Below, piece by piece: positions 1 through 6,753 of a DNA stretch of 64,000 bases. The stretch lies in NCBI GenBank assembly GCA_037443785.1, contig JBBINR010000007.1, positions 1 through 64,000 of the forward strand. Direction: 5' to 3'. Numbering within the stretch: position 1 is the stretch's first letter; the number at the start of each line of letters is the position of its first letter. Source of the DNA: JAQUOA01 sp037443785 (GTDB lineage: Bacteria > Bacteroidota > Ignavibacteria > UBA10030 > UBA8401). The notes below the pieces were generated by a model. The model searched no databases. It had not been told where the DNA came from and saw only the letters and a list, made by a program, of their open reading frames with translations. The position numbers and the translations under genes were made by a program.

Positions 1-1516
1 GTAATGGAAAATTCGACTTGTTATGATCAAACGTTGCCGGCTGCCATGCTGTTGTTGTATGACATGTCAGACAATTGTGATCGAAATTTCCTGTGACATG
101 GTTCGGATTCGTTGTCTTTGTAAAATCTGTTTGATGACAAGAATAACAATCTGTCGGCGTGCCGGCAAATTTTCCGTTCACATGACAGGATGCACACTGC
201 ACAGTTTTATGAATGCCAACTAATGGGAAAGTCGTTTTATTGTGATCAAACGTCGACGGTTGCCATGCGATCACTGTATGGCACGTAATACAGTTGTGAT
301 CGAAATTACCCGTAACATGGTTTGGATTCGTTGTCTTTGTAAAATCTGTTTGATGACAAGTATAACAATCTGTCGGCGTGCCGGTAAATTTTCCATTTGC
401 GTGACATGATGCGCACTGTGTGGTTCTATGAGCACCAGCCAATTGGAAATTCGTTTTGTTATGATCAAAGATTGACGGTTTCCATGTCATCACCGTATGA
501 CATGTTAAACAGTCATGTGAAAATTGTGATTGCGCATGATTCGGATTTGTTGTTTTTGCAAATTCCACTTGATGGCATGAAAAACAATCCATCGGCGTCC
601 CGGTAAACACTCCATTCGCATGGCATGTTACACACTGTACTGTTTGGTGGGCGCCAACCAGAGGAAAATTCGTTTTATTGTGATCAAATTTCGCAGGTTT
701 ATATGAAACCATGGTATGGCACGTCAAACAATCATGCGAGAAATGTGATTGAACATGATTCGGATTTGTCGTTTTGCTAAAACTCGTTTGATGACAAGTA
801 AAACAATCTGTCGCTGTCCCCGCAAAACGCCCGCCGGCATGACATGATGCACATTCGACAACGGCATGTGCACCAACAAGTGCAAAGCTTGTTTTATTAT
901 GATCAAACGTAGACGGCTGCCAACTATTGATTGTGTGGCAGTTCAAACAATCATGAGGAAAACCGGCCGCTTGATGATTTGGAGATCTCACTTGAACAAA
1001 TGTTTTTTGGTGACAGCTGAAACAATCCATTGATAATCCGGCAAAACGGTTATTGGTATGGCATGATGCACACTCAACGGAAGTATGAGCACCGGTTAAC
1101 TGAAAATTTGTTTTTGAATGTTGAAACGTCGATGGCTTCCAACTGGCCGTGGTATGACATGTCAAACAATCATGCGAAAATTTTCCGGCTTGATGATTTG
1201 GAAACACTGTTCGTACAAAATCTTTTTGATGGCAGGAAAAACAATTATTCTCTGTTCCTATAAATCGATTATTCACGTGGCATTGAACACACTGAACTGC
1301 ATTATGAGACCCTTGTAATGCAAAACCGGTTTTACCATGATTGAACTTCATCGGCTTCGCAAGGTTTTTCCACGAATCCGTTGTGTGGCAATCGGTACAT
1401 GCTATTTTAAGCGGGCCGTGAGGAGATTTTTGCCCGAACGCGGTGTGGAGTCCGATAAAAAAGAGCAGACAAAAAAATATCGAATGTCTTATGACTTGCA
1501 GTGGCAATTTGTACAT
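1..1516 (-). CDS. Giant secreted multiheme c-type cytochrome, 3' end cut by window edge
   Basis: The reading frame is open from an ATG at 1516 to the window edge without a stop (505 codons visible), so the C terminus is missing. The start is the only ATG after an in-frame stop at 1556-1558. Residues 1-29 form a Sec signal peptide (basic start, FFCLLFFIGL core, cleavage near AFGQ). The rest contains 19 CxxCH heme-binding motifs, starting with CTDCH. They are arranged in threes (CLTCH, then CASCH or CVTCH, then CFSCH or CYTCH) inside a 73-residue repeat. Each repeat also carries conserved FDHNKT, GAH and NPNH histidines that could be distal heme ligands. Such proteins act in the periplasm or on the cell surface in electron transfer; the exact partner is unknown. 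It lies 164 bp after the TPR gene and downstream of a membrane b-type cytochrome, which fits a quinol-to-exterior route (inference). No known cytochrome name is assigned. Confidence 0.9.
   Translation of the reverse strand, partial: MYKLPLQVIRHSIFFCLLFFIGLHTAFGQKSPHGPLKIACTDCHTTDSWKNLAKPMKFNHGKTGFALQGSHNAVQCVQCHVNNRFIGTENNCFSCHQKDFVRTVFPNHQAGKFSHDCLTCHTTASWKPSTFQHSKTNFQLTGAHTSVECASCHTNNRFAGLSMDCFSCHQKTFVQVRSPNHQAAGFPHDCLNCHTINSWQPSTFDHNKTSFALVGAHAVVECASCHAGGRFAGTATDCFTCHQTSFSKTTNPNHVQSHFSHDCLTCHTMVSYKPAKFDHNKTNFPLVGAHQTVQCVTCHANGVFTGTPMDCFSCHQVEFAKTTNPNHAQSQFSHDCLTCHTVMTWKPSIFDHNKTNFQLAGAHRTTQCASCHANGKFTGTPTDCYTCHQTDFTKTTNPNHVTGNFDHNCITCHTVIAWQPSTFDHNKTTFPLVGIHKTVQCASCHVNGKFAGTPTDCYSCHQTDFTKTTNPNHVTGNFDHNCLTCHTTTAWQPATFDHNKSNFPL
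59..1168 (-). repeat. 219-bp in-frame tandem repeat encoding triheme modules
   Basis: The CLTCH or CLNCH/CITCH motif that opens each module recurs at 1154, 935, 716, 497, 278 and 59, exactly 219 bp (73 codons) apart each time. Within a module the heme motifs start at about residues 1, 33 and 49. The first module (from 1385) is 77 residues, and a seventh repeat boundary enters the window edge. The units are diverged in sequence but constant in length, which points to selection on protein spacing rather than very recent duplication. Confidence 0.92.
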
Positions 1517-1680
1517 GCTGTACCCGATGGTTTGTAGATAATGATTGTTTATTATTTACAATCCCCTGGTGATAACAATTTTCACGAGCATTATGTGCAA
1601 TGCGATCCCCCGTTAACGTAAAAAAAACAACTGATTCACACCATAAACGATACACAGGCAAAAGCCTTGCGGCATCCTTT

Positions 1681-2268
1681 TTATTTCATCGAAATTTTCG
1701 AAAGGTAATTTTTTGCCATTTTTGCTTCGTCGCTTGAAGGCATAACGGCAATTAATTTCTTCCATGTTTTTTCTGCTTCTTCAGCTTTTCCCATCGCGGA
1801 AAGAATAACCCCTTTATTGTATAATGCCTGCGGACGCTTTGGAGAAAATGAAAGAATTTTTTCTGTTGTTATTAATGCTTTGTCATACTGCCGTTCAGTG
1901 AAATAACACATAGTCATATCGAATAATAATGAATCATCCTTCGGCGTCAATGCCAGCGCTTCTTCAAAATATTTTATCGCCTCTTTGGGCTGATGGCCGT
2001 CCATAAGCAGTTGACCAAGTGCTTTCCGATGACTGACATTATTCGGATTTTTTTCAACCGAATGTTTCAGTTGATCTACGTGTTCGCTGTACGACGGCGT
2101 GACATTATTTTTTGAGGGCTGAACAGTCGGTTGAAACGCACCATTCGATCCTATCTCAGAAACATCAGTTTCCACCATTGTTTTTTGATTTCGGAAGATA
2201 ATAAAATAGATCGCACTGAAAACAATCAAACCGATAAAAATGAATGATATGGATTGTTGTTTCTTCAT
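1681..2268 (-). CDS. Membrane-anchored TPR protein of the cytochrome operon
   Basis: About 195 residues. The chosen ATG (MKKQQSIS) lies one base after the stop codon of the upstream cytochrome gene; an in-frame start 24 bases earlier would overlap that gene and is less likely. Residues ~6-27 are a single membrane segment, followed by a polar linker and about three tetratricopeptide repeats (residues ~60-190, with A-L/Y-N-G-aromatic patterning such as EAIKYFEEALALTP). TPR proteins of this build, such as NrfG or CcmH/CycH tails, help heme attachment or cytochrome assembly. That role is inferred here only from position between a b-type cytochrome and a 19+ heme protein. It could equally be a general scaffold. 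Confidence 0.8.
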   Translation of the reverse strand: MKKQQSISFIFIGLIVFSAIYFIIFRNQKTMVETDVSEIGSNGAFQPTVQPSKNNVTPSYSEHVDQLKHSVEKNPNNVSHRKALGQLLMDGHQPKEAIKYFEEALALTPKDDSLLFDMTMCYFTERQYDKALITTEKILSFSPKRPQALYNKGVILSAMGKAEEAEKTWKKLIAVMPSSDEAKMAKNYLSKISMK

Positions 2269-2269
2269 A

Positions 2270-3145
2270 TTAAAAAATCCATCGATATCCAAAAGCTATC
2301 GCCACACTGACGTGAACGATAAGGATTACAAACATGATGATGCTGAATGGCAAATGGATCACATGCCAGTAATAAAAAATCATTTTCAATTGTTCTAGAA
2401 AACGAATGCGGCGAAGCAACTTGATGCGTTCCACTGCCAGATGTTGTATTTTCCCGACCATGCGGGCGCTAACGGCTTTTCCTTGAAGGTGATGAATAAC
2501 TCTCTGAACCTTGGATCGGCGTGTAATATCACTCATTGCGAGAAATGCAAGAAATGATGAAACTGAAGATAATCGAATTTGTCGTGGTGTCGCCAAAACA
2601 TCCAGCCGTTGAATATCTTGTATTGTGAGGCCGTACTTTTCTGTTAACTCGTTGTACATGCGGGAACTTTCTTCTTCTAATTCTTTGATACTTAATTCGT
2701 TCCCCTGAATCCCTCTCGGGATTTGAACATATAAATATCTCCCCACAATGCCGCTTCCCACCACCGCTGCCATGCTCCAAAAGCTTACCGCTACGATTCC
2801 GCCAAATTTAAATGTTGTATGATACAGCACGAGCAGCGGTCCAGTGAGACACAAAAAGATATGGAACTCAAGAAAATATCTGATACTGCCAATATGTGAC
2901 AAAGTCCGGATCCGTTTGCGCGAAGAGTACATCACAACGCCCACAATAATCATCGCAGAACCAACTATGCCGTAGCCATGACTTTCCAATCCACTCGGTT
3001 TTAATTCATCATATCGTTCTTGAAAGGGACGTTCTTCGATCGGTGTTGTGTAATAATCCCAGTTCTTTAATCCAATAACAGCCGCCGTTAACAAGCCCGC
3101 AAACAATAAAAATGCTACAAAAAAACGGTGAACGATTTGATTCAT
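2270..3145 (-). CDS. Four-helix di-heme b-type membrane cytochrome
   Basis: 291 residues with an N-terminal membrane helix (~7-27), a helix near 48-68, one around 85-110, another at ~115-135, a long soluble helical insert (~145-240) and a last helix (~255-288). Two helices hold histidine pairs 14 residues apart: one in the FHIFLCLTGPLLVLYH helix and one in the last helix, from the second His of YYWHVIH to the His of ILIVHV. Such spacing is typical of helices that carry two stacked b hemes. The likely role is moving electrons from the membrane quinol pool to periplasmic c-type cytochromes; this follows from the histidine layout and from the downstream multiheme gene. The start is supported by a GGAAGGGA site 6 bases upstream. 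No specific family name was recognised. Confidence 0.75.
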   Translation of the reverse strand: MNQIVHRFFVAFLLFAGLLTAAVIGLKNWDYYTTPIEERPFQERYDELKPSGLESHGYGIVGSAMIIVGVVMYSSRKRIRTLSHIGSIRYFLEFHIFLCLTGPLLVLYHTTFKFGGIVAVSFWSMAAVVGSGIVGRYLYVQIPRGIQGNELSIKELEEESSRMYNELTEKYGLTIQDIQRLDVLATPRQIRLSSVSSFLAFLAMSDITRRSKVQRVIHHLQGKAVSARMVGKIQHLAVERIKLLRRIRFLEQLKMIFYYWHVIHLPFSIIMFVILIVHVSVAIAFGYRWIF

Positions 3146-3509
3146 CGGTCCCTTCCATCACAAAAAAATTCTTTATCTCATGACCGAGCTTTTTTTGCAA
3201 TTCCATCATACGATTGAATGAACTGAAAAATATCCACGATGAAAGTTTGAAACCCGACAACAGCAATAAAATTTGTTCCAGATTCTCATGGCAAATGAAC
3301 ACCGTAGTAAACCTATTTCCATTCTGCAACCATCATGCCATTGAATAAATGCGGAAATATGTGATTTTAGTTGAAGTTCATACAAAACGATCTGCAAATT
3401 TTGCATAGAGGGTGCAAAGGTTGCAGAATAAAATATCATTGAAAATTTTTTGAGATGAGACGAAAGATGCGTTCGCGGAAGGAATTCCAAACATCAATTT
3501 AGTATAACG
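3146..3509. other. Non-coding upstream region of the cytochrome operon
   Basis: About 360 bases with no convincing gene. Short open frames here (for example a 94-codon one on the minus strand) have no ribosome site and no family resemblance. Apart from the sigma-54 site the stretch is AT-rich; it may hold activator sites, but none can be named. Confidence 0.5.
3325..3340 (-). promoter_or_regulatory. Sigma-54 (-24/-12) promoter candidate for the cytochrome operon
   Basis: On the minus strand the sequence is TGGCATGATGGTTGCA. It matches the TGGCACG-N4-TTGCA consensus with one mismatch, and the invariant GG and GC are separated by exactly 10 bases. Transcription would start near 3313, giving a leader of about 170 nt before the cytochrome b start. 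A sigma-54-dependent response regulator is encoded in the same window (22971-24347), but a link to it is only inference. Confidence 0.6.
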
Positions 3510-3541
3510 AAAAACCCCCGATCACTTGATCAGGGGTTTTT
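3510..3541 (-). terminator. Rho-independent terminator after the oxidoreductase gene
   Basis: A9-type arm AAAAACCCC pairs with GGGGTTTTT, with an inner GATCA/TGATC stem. The A and T tracts on both sides make it usable on either strand. It separates the mutS-to-oxidoreductase cluster from the cytochrome operon. Confidence 0.85.
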
Positions 3542-3556
3542 CATTACGTCAATTCA

Positions 3557-4438
3557 TTAACCGTATGATTCGTATGTGATTTGCTCTTTTGTCATTCCAA
3601 GTTCTTTCAAACTCGCCAAAGCACTTTCCAGGAATCGCGGCTGAGGTTGAACACCTTTTTCTCGCGCTAAATTTCTATCATGAACCGATATTGCAGGGCC
3701 GCAAAGATATATTTGCGCACTGCTCGTATCAGGAATTAATTCACGTAAAAGCTCCGTTGATATTCTTCCTTTGCGAATTGATGGCGTGTATTGAAATGTG
3801 TCGCATTCTCTTGTTAATGAATGAATAACACGAAGGCGGTCTGGATAATTCTTTTCAAGACTATTCAGTGTATCACGGAAGATAACATCGTCCCACTTTT
3901 TATTGGCGTAGATAAATGTATGCCGCAGCTTCGGATAATTCACCAGTGAATATTTCAGCATGGCATAATTGGGAACGCTTCCCGAACCTGCACACACATG
4001 CACAAGATGATCGGTTTGTGATTCAATATCATCCGGGAGAATGTACGGACCCGTAAATCCGGTCACCACAAGACGCATTCCGCGCGATGTTCGTTTCACT
4101 AAAATCGGTGACAGCAACGGCGGATATTTTGTTACTCCGGATGTATAACGTTCTTCTTTCACGGTAATTGCCAAATATTTTTCATGCGGCGATGAACTCA
4201 TGGAATACGCGCGCGGTGGTTCTTTCTTGCCCTTGAGGTCTTCAAGAAATGAGGTAAAGCGTTCAAGCGCTTCAAACTGATGAGGATCGATGGTAAGAAA
4301 ATGTCCGGGCTTATAATCAAGCCGATCGTTTCCGGTAAACAACACAAGTGTCGTCGTATCATGTGCTTCTACAATGGTATCGGCGACCATAACTTCCAAT
4401 TCTTTTATTCGTTTTCGCTCTTGCGGTTCCTTATTCAT
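3557..4438 (-). CDS. Ferredoxin-NADP reductase-like flavin oxidoreductase
   Basis: 293 residues. An FAD-binding barrel (residues ~10-125) carries the RAYSMSSSP motif, in which RxYS binds the flavin. It is followed by a nicotinamide-nucleotide domain with CAGSGSVPN (G-x-G-x-x-P) and the C-terminal YLCGP motif. Only a few cysteines are present, so there is no plant-type [2Fe-2S] domain. It should pass electrons between NAD(P)H and a one-electron carrier or oxygenase; the partner is unknown. The gene starts 10 bases after the esterase gene, with an AAGG site before the ATG, and is the last gene before a terminator. Although it lies next to the cytochrome operon on the same strand, the terminator at 3510-3541 makes a shared transcript unlikely. 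Confidence 0.8.
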   Translation of the reverse strand: MNKEPQERKRIKELEVMVADTIVEAHDTTTLVLFTGNDRLDYKPGHFLTIDPHQFEALERFTSFLEDLKGKKEPPRAYSMSSSPHEKYLAITVKEERYTSGVTKYPPLLSPILVKRTSRGMRLVVTGFTGPYILPDDIESQTDHLVHVCAGSGSVPNYAMLKYSLVNYPKLRHTFIYANKKWDDVIFRDTLNSLEKNYPDRLRVIHSLTRECDTFQYTPSIRKGRISTELLRELIPDTSSAQIYLCGPAISVHDRNLAREKGVQPQPRFLESALASLKELGMTKEQITYESYG

Positions 4439-4448
4439 AACGTACCTT

Positions 4449-5366
4449 TCATCGGATATAGTGATGCTTTTGCAGCCAATGCGTTAATGCTAAAGGCCAG
4501 CCTGATTCAGTATTTTTCCCAGTTGCAAACCCGTACCCATGTCCGCCGGATTCATAGATATGCATTTCTACTGGAATGGAATGTTTGTTCAATGCTTCGA
4601 AATACTGCAATGAATTTTTTGTCGATACTGCTTTATCATCAGCAGAAAGAGCAATAAAAGCCGGCGGAGTTTTTTCAGTCACCTGCTTCTCAGCGGAAAA
4701 ATGACTTACGTCATATGAAGAAGGATGTTCTCCCAATAAATTCTTTCGCGATCCTTCGTGCGTAATTTTCTGATCCATCGAAATAACGGGATATAGTAAA
4801 ATCGAAAAATCAGGACGTGGACTCGTTCCATCTCCATCACAGACGGAATTATCAAATAATGTTGATGCCGTTGCAGCAAGATGTCCGCCGGCAGAAAATC
4901 CCATGACACCGACTTTCATCGGATCAATATTCCATCGTACACTGTTATGCCGTGTAATTCTTATTGCCTCTTGAACATCCTGCAACGGACCAATGCGCTT
5001 ATCTTTCATAATTGCATCGGACGGAAGTCGATATTTCAATACGATGCCGGCAATTCCAAGTGTGCTCACCCACTTCGCTATGTCATGCCCTTCATGATCA
5101 ATTGCCAGTACACCGTATCCTCCTCCGGGGCAGATAACAATTGCCGTACCGCTTGCTTTCTCTTTCGGCGGAAGATAGACAAACAACTGCGGATCGGAAA
5201 CATTTTGAATGAGCCGAATTCCTGTTTCCGTGAAGATTGTATCTTCACTATATGTTGGATGGACAATTGCATTAGGGGCACCGTGTTCCCACACGCGCTG
5301 CACAAAAGTTTGACCAGATACAAACGAAATGAAATAAATTGAAATGAAAAATATTTTTCGCATCAT
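4449..5366 (-). CDS. Secreted alpha/beta hydrolase, esterase of the acetyl-xylan-esterase-like type
   Basis: 305 residues with a signal peptide (MMRKIFFISIYFISFVSG). The alpha/beta hydrolase core shows an oxyanion-loop ICPGGGYG, the nucleophile elbow GFSAGGH (Ser ~158), a catalytic Asp in LSADDKAVS (~241) and His in SGGHGYGF (~272). This matches the BD-FAE/endo-1,4-xylanase-like esterase group that removes acetyl groups from plant or microbial polysaccharides; the true substrate cannot be read. It acts in the periplasm or outside the cell. The start is either of two adjacent ATGs. It follows the DinB-like gene by 23 bases and precedes the oxidoreductase by 10, so co-transcription is likely. 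Confidence 0.85.
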   Translation of the reverse strand: MMRKIFFISIYFISFVSGQTFVQRVWEHGAPNAIVHPTYSEDTIFTETGIRLIQNVSDPQLFVYLPPKEKASGTAIVICPGGGYGVLAIDHEGHDIAKWVSTLGIAGIVLKYRLPSDAIMKDKRIGPLQDVQEAIRITRHNSVRWNIDPMKVGVMGFSAGGHLAATASTLFDNSVCDGDGTSPRPDFSILLYPVISMDQKITHEGSRKNLLGEHPSSYDVSHFSAEKQVTEKTPPAFIALSADDKAVSTKNSLQYFEALNKHSIPVEMHIYESGGHGYGFATGKNTESGWPLALTHWLQKHHYIR

Positions 5367-5389
5367 TGAGATTTAAAATATCCAAAGAA

Positions 5390-5887
5390 CTATTTATTCA
5401 TCTGCCGATAATATGCAATGAGGTCTGTCCCCACCGGTGAACCTCCGGCTTGCCGCACCAATGTTGTTATTTGCCCGCGATGATATGTTGAATGATTCAC
5501 GAGATGATGCAACGACTGCCACACTTTCTGCGAAACTTGCTCTCCTTTTAAGTTAAAAAAAATCAGTGTTCGGGAAAGGTCTTCTTCTTTTACCGTTTCG
5601 ACATATCTTTCTAATCCGTTTTCAACATCTTTCCACTTTGTTTTTAGTGAAAGATACGAAGGGTAATTTTCTTTATTCATAAACACACCGCGATCAGCTC
5701 CATTTAATCGCTGCAGCCAAATATCCTCCGCTCCAATAAGATGCAGAAGTGTCCCGTGAATCGTCCCAAAGCTGCTCTTTGTATCTTCAAACAATTTTTC
5801 TTCCGGCAAACTTTCTATGGCCTGCAACGTTTTAGCGTTAGCCCATCGATTAAATTCAAATAATATTTTAAAATCATTCACATTCAT
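5390..5887 (-). CDS. DinB/YfiT-like metal-binding four-helix protein
   Basis: 165 residues starting at MNVNDFKILFEFNRWAN; the ATG at 5887 has a GGAAGGGAA site about 8 bases upstream, so the longer open frame to 6031 is not used. The DinB fold is a four-helix bundle with three metal-binding histidines. Here these are His49 in the LLHLIGAE helix and His132/His136 in NHSTYHRGQ, and all three are present. Family members are thiol-dependent transferases or hydrolases in damage and thiol metabolism; the substrate here is unknown. It begins 22 bases after the lipoprotein gene stop and is part of the mutS cluster. Confidence 0.85.
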   Translation of the reverse strand: MNVNDFKILFEFNRWANAKTLQAIESLPEEKLFEDTKSSFGTIHGTLLHLIGAEDIWLQRLNGADRGVFMNKENYPSYLSLKTKWKDVENGLERYVETVKEEDLSRTLIFFNLKGEQVSQKVWQSLHHLVNHSTYHRGQITTLVRQAGGSPVGTDLIAYYRQMNK

Positions 5888-5909
5888 CGTTAATTTTCCC
5901 TTCCTTTTT

Positions 5910-6692
5910 CTATTTTTGAATTTCTGCAAGACGTAATTTGAACCAAAAATCGAGCTGGACATTTTTATTTTCCGGCTTAAAATCAGCATGACTCCTTCCT
6001 CTTCTTTCCCCTCCCCGTTCACCGCTTTCATTTACTCCCATCCCAGGTCTTGCTTCTTCATCCTGCGATCGATCAAATTCCGTTTTCATTCCTTCTTTGT
6101 TCGGACGTTCCATCTTACCTGATTCGAGTGTAACTCCAATTTCGTTGCTCATTACATTCCATTGAAATGGATTTTCTGAATTTTCTTTTAAAGGAAATTT
6201 AAATTCGAAGATCAAACTTTCCGGCGTGCGTGACGTTGCAAATTGCATTCCTTTCAACTGTGCAACGGGAATTTGCAACGGCTTTTTCTTATCCTTCGTG
6301 ATAATTTCAACTTCATTAATGTCATTCGGCATTCTCTCAAAATCATCTTCTTGCATTTCACCCGATCGAAATGGTTTTCCCGGAATACGGAACCCGTATT
6401 CCTTTTCATTGTCGCCGGTTGGATCGAGCCAGACTGTAAGCCCTGCTGCACGAATATTCCGTATTTGCTGATGATCAAGTACCTTTATGAACAAATAAAA
6501 ATTATCCGCATCATTTCGAACGCCAAGGCTGAGATTTTGCTCGTTCAGATAAAATGTGCGATCATTCCAATCTTTTTCGTTACCGTCGATCGTGATCGAA
6601 TTATTTTCTCGAAGGGAGCGGACAAGAATCACCGTTGAACAACCGCTAAAAAGCAACACACTAATAACGATACTGCTCAAATACTTTTTCAC
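5910..6692 (-). CDS. Lipoprotein with a CBM9-like domain
   Basis: The start is best placed at a GTG (6692), preceded by AGAGGAAA at 5-6 bases; the ATG 36 bases upstream has no such site. This gives 260 residues. The signal ends in the lipobox LLFSGC with the lipidated Cys18. Residues ~30-205 look like a family 9 carbohydrate-binding (CBM9/DOMON-like) beta sandwich: DGNEKDWND near the start, ADNFYLFIKV and GLTVWLDPTGDNEKEYGFRI. A charged, Arg/Gly/Glu-rich linker (~205-245) precedes the C-terminal strand FWFKLRL. Ligand unknown. It lies 61 bases after mutS. Confidence 0.7.
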   Translation of the reverse strand: MKKYLSSIVISVLLFSGCSTVILVRSLRENNSITIDGNEKDWNDRTFYLNEQNLSLGVRNDADNFYLFIKVLDHQQIRNIRAAGLTVWLDPTGDNEKEYGFRIPGKPFRSGEMQEDDFERMPNDINEVEIITKDKKKPLQIPVAQLKGMQFATSRTPESLIFEFKFPLKENSENPFQWNVMSNEIGVTLESGKMERPNKEGMKTEFDRSQDEEARPGMGVNESGERGGERRGRSHADFKPENKNVQLDFWFKLRLAEIQK

Positions 6693-6753
6693 TGAATTTC
6701 CTCTATGATATGCTTTGTGGTCAGACAAAAACAGAAAGAAGGTTGAATATATT

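Noticed and set aside
59..1168. Regular 219-bp spacing as a CRISPR-like array
   Set aside because: The unit is far too long, in frame, and made of coding CxxCH triplets; no spacer/repeat division exists.
23..1537. Several short plus-strand open frames over the left end
   Set aside because: They are antisense shadows of the multiheme gene, which has a continuous minus frame with 19 heme sites.
3206..3490. 94-codon minus-strand open frame upstream of the cytochrome operon
   Set aside because: No ribosome site, low-complexity composition and it covers the sigma-54 site.
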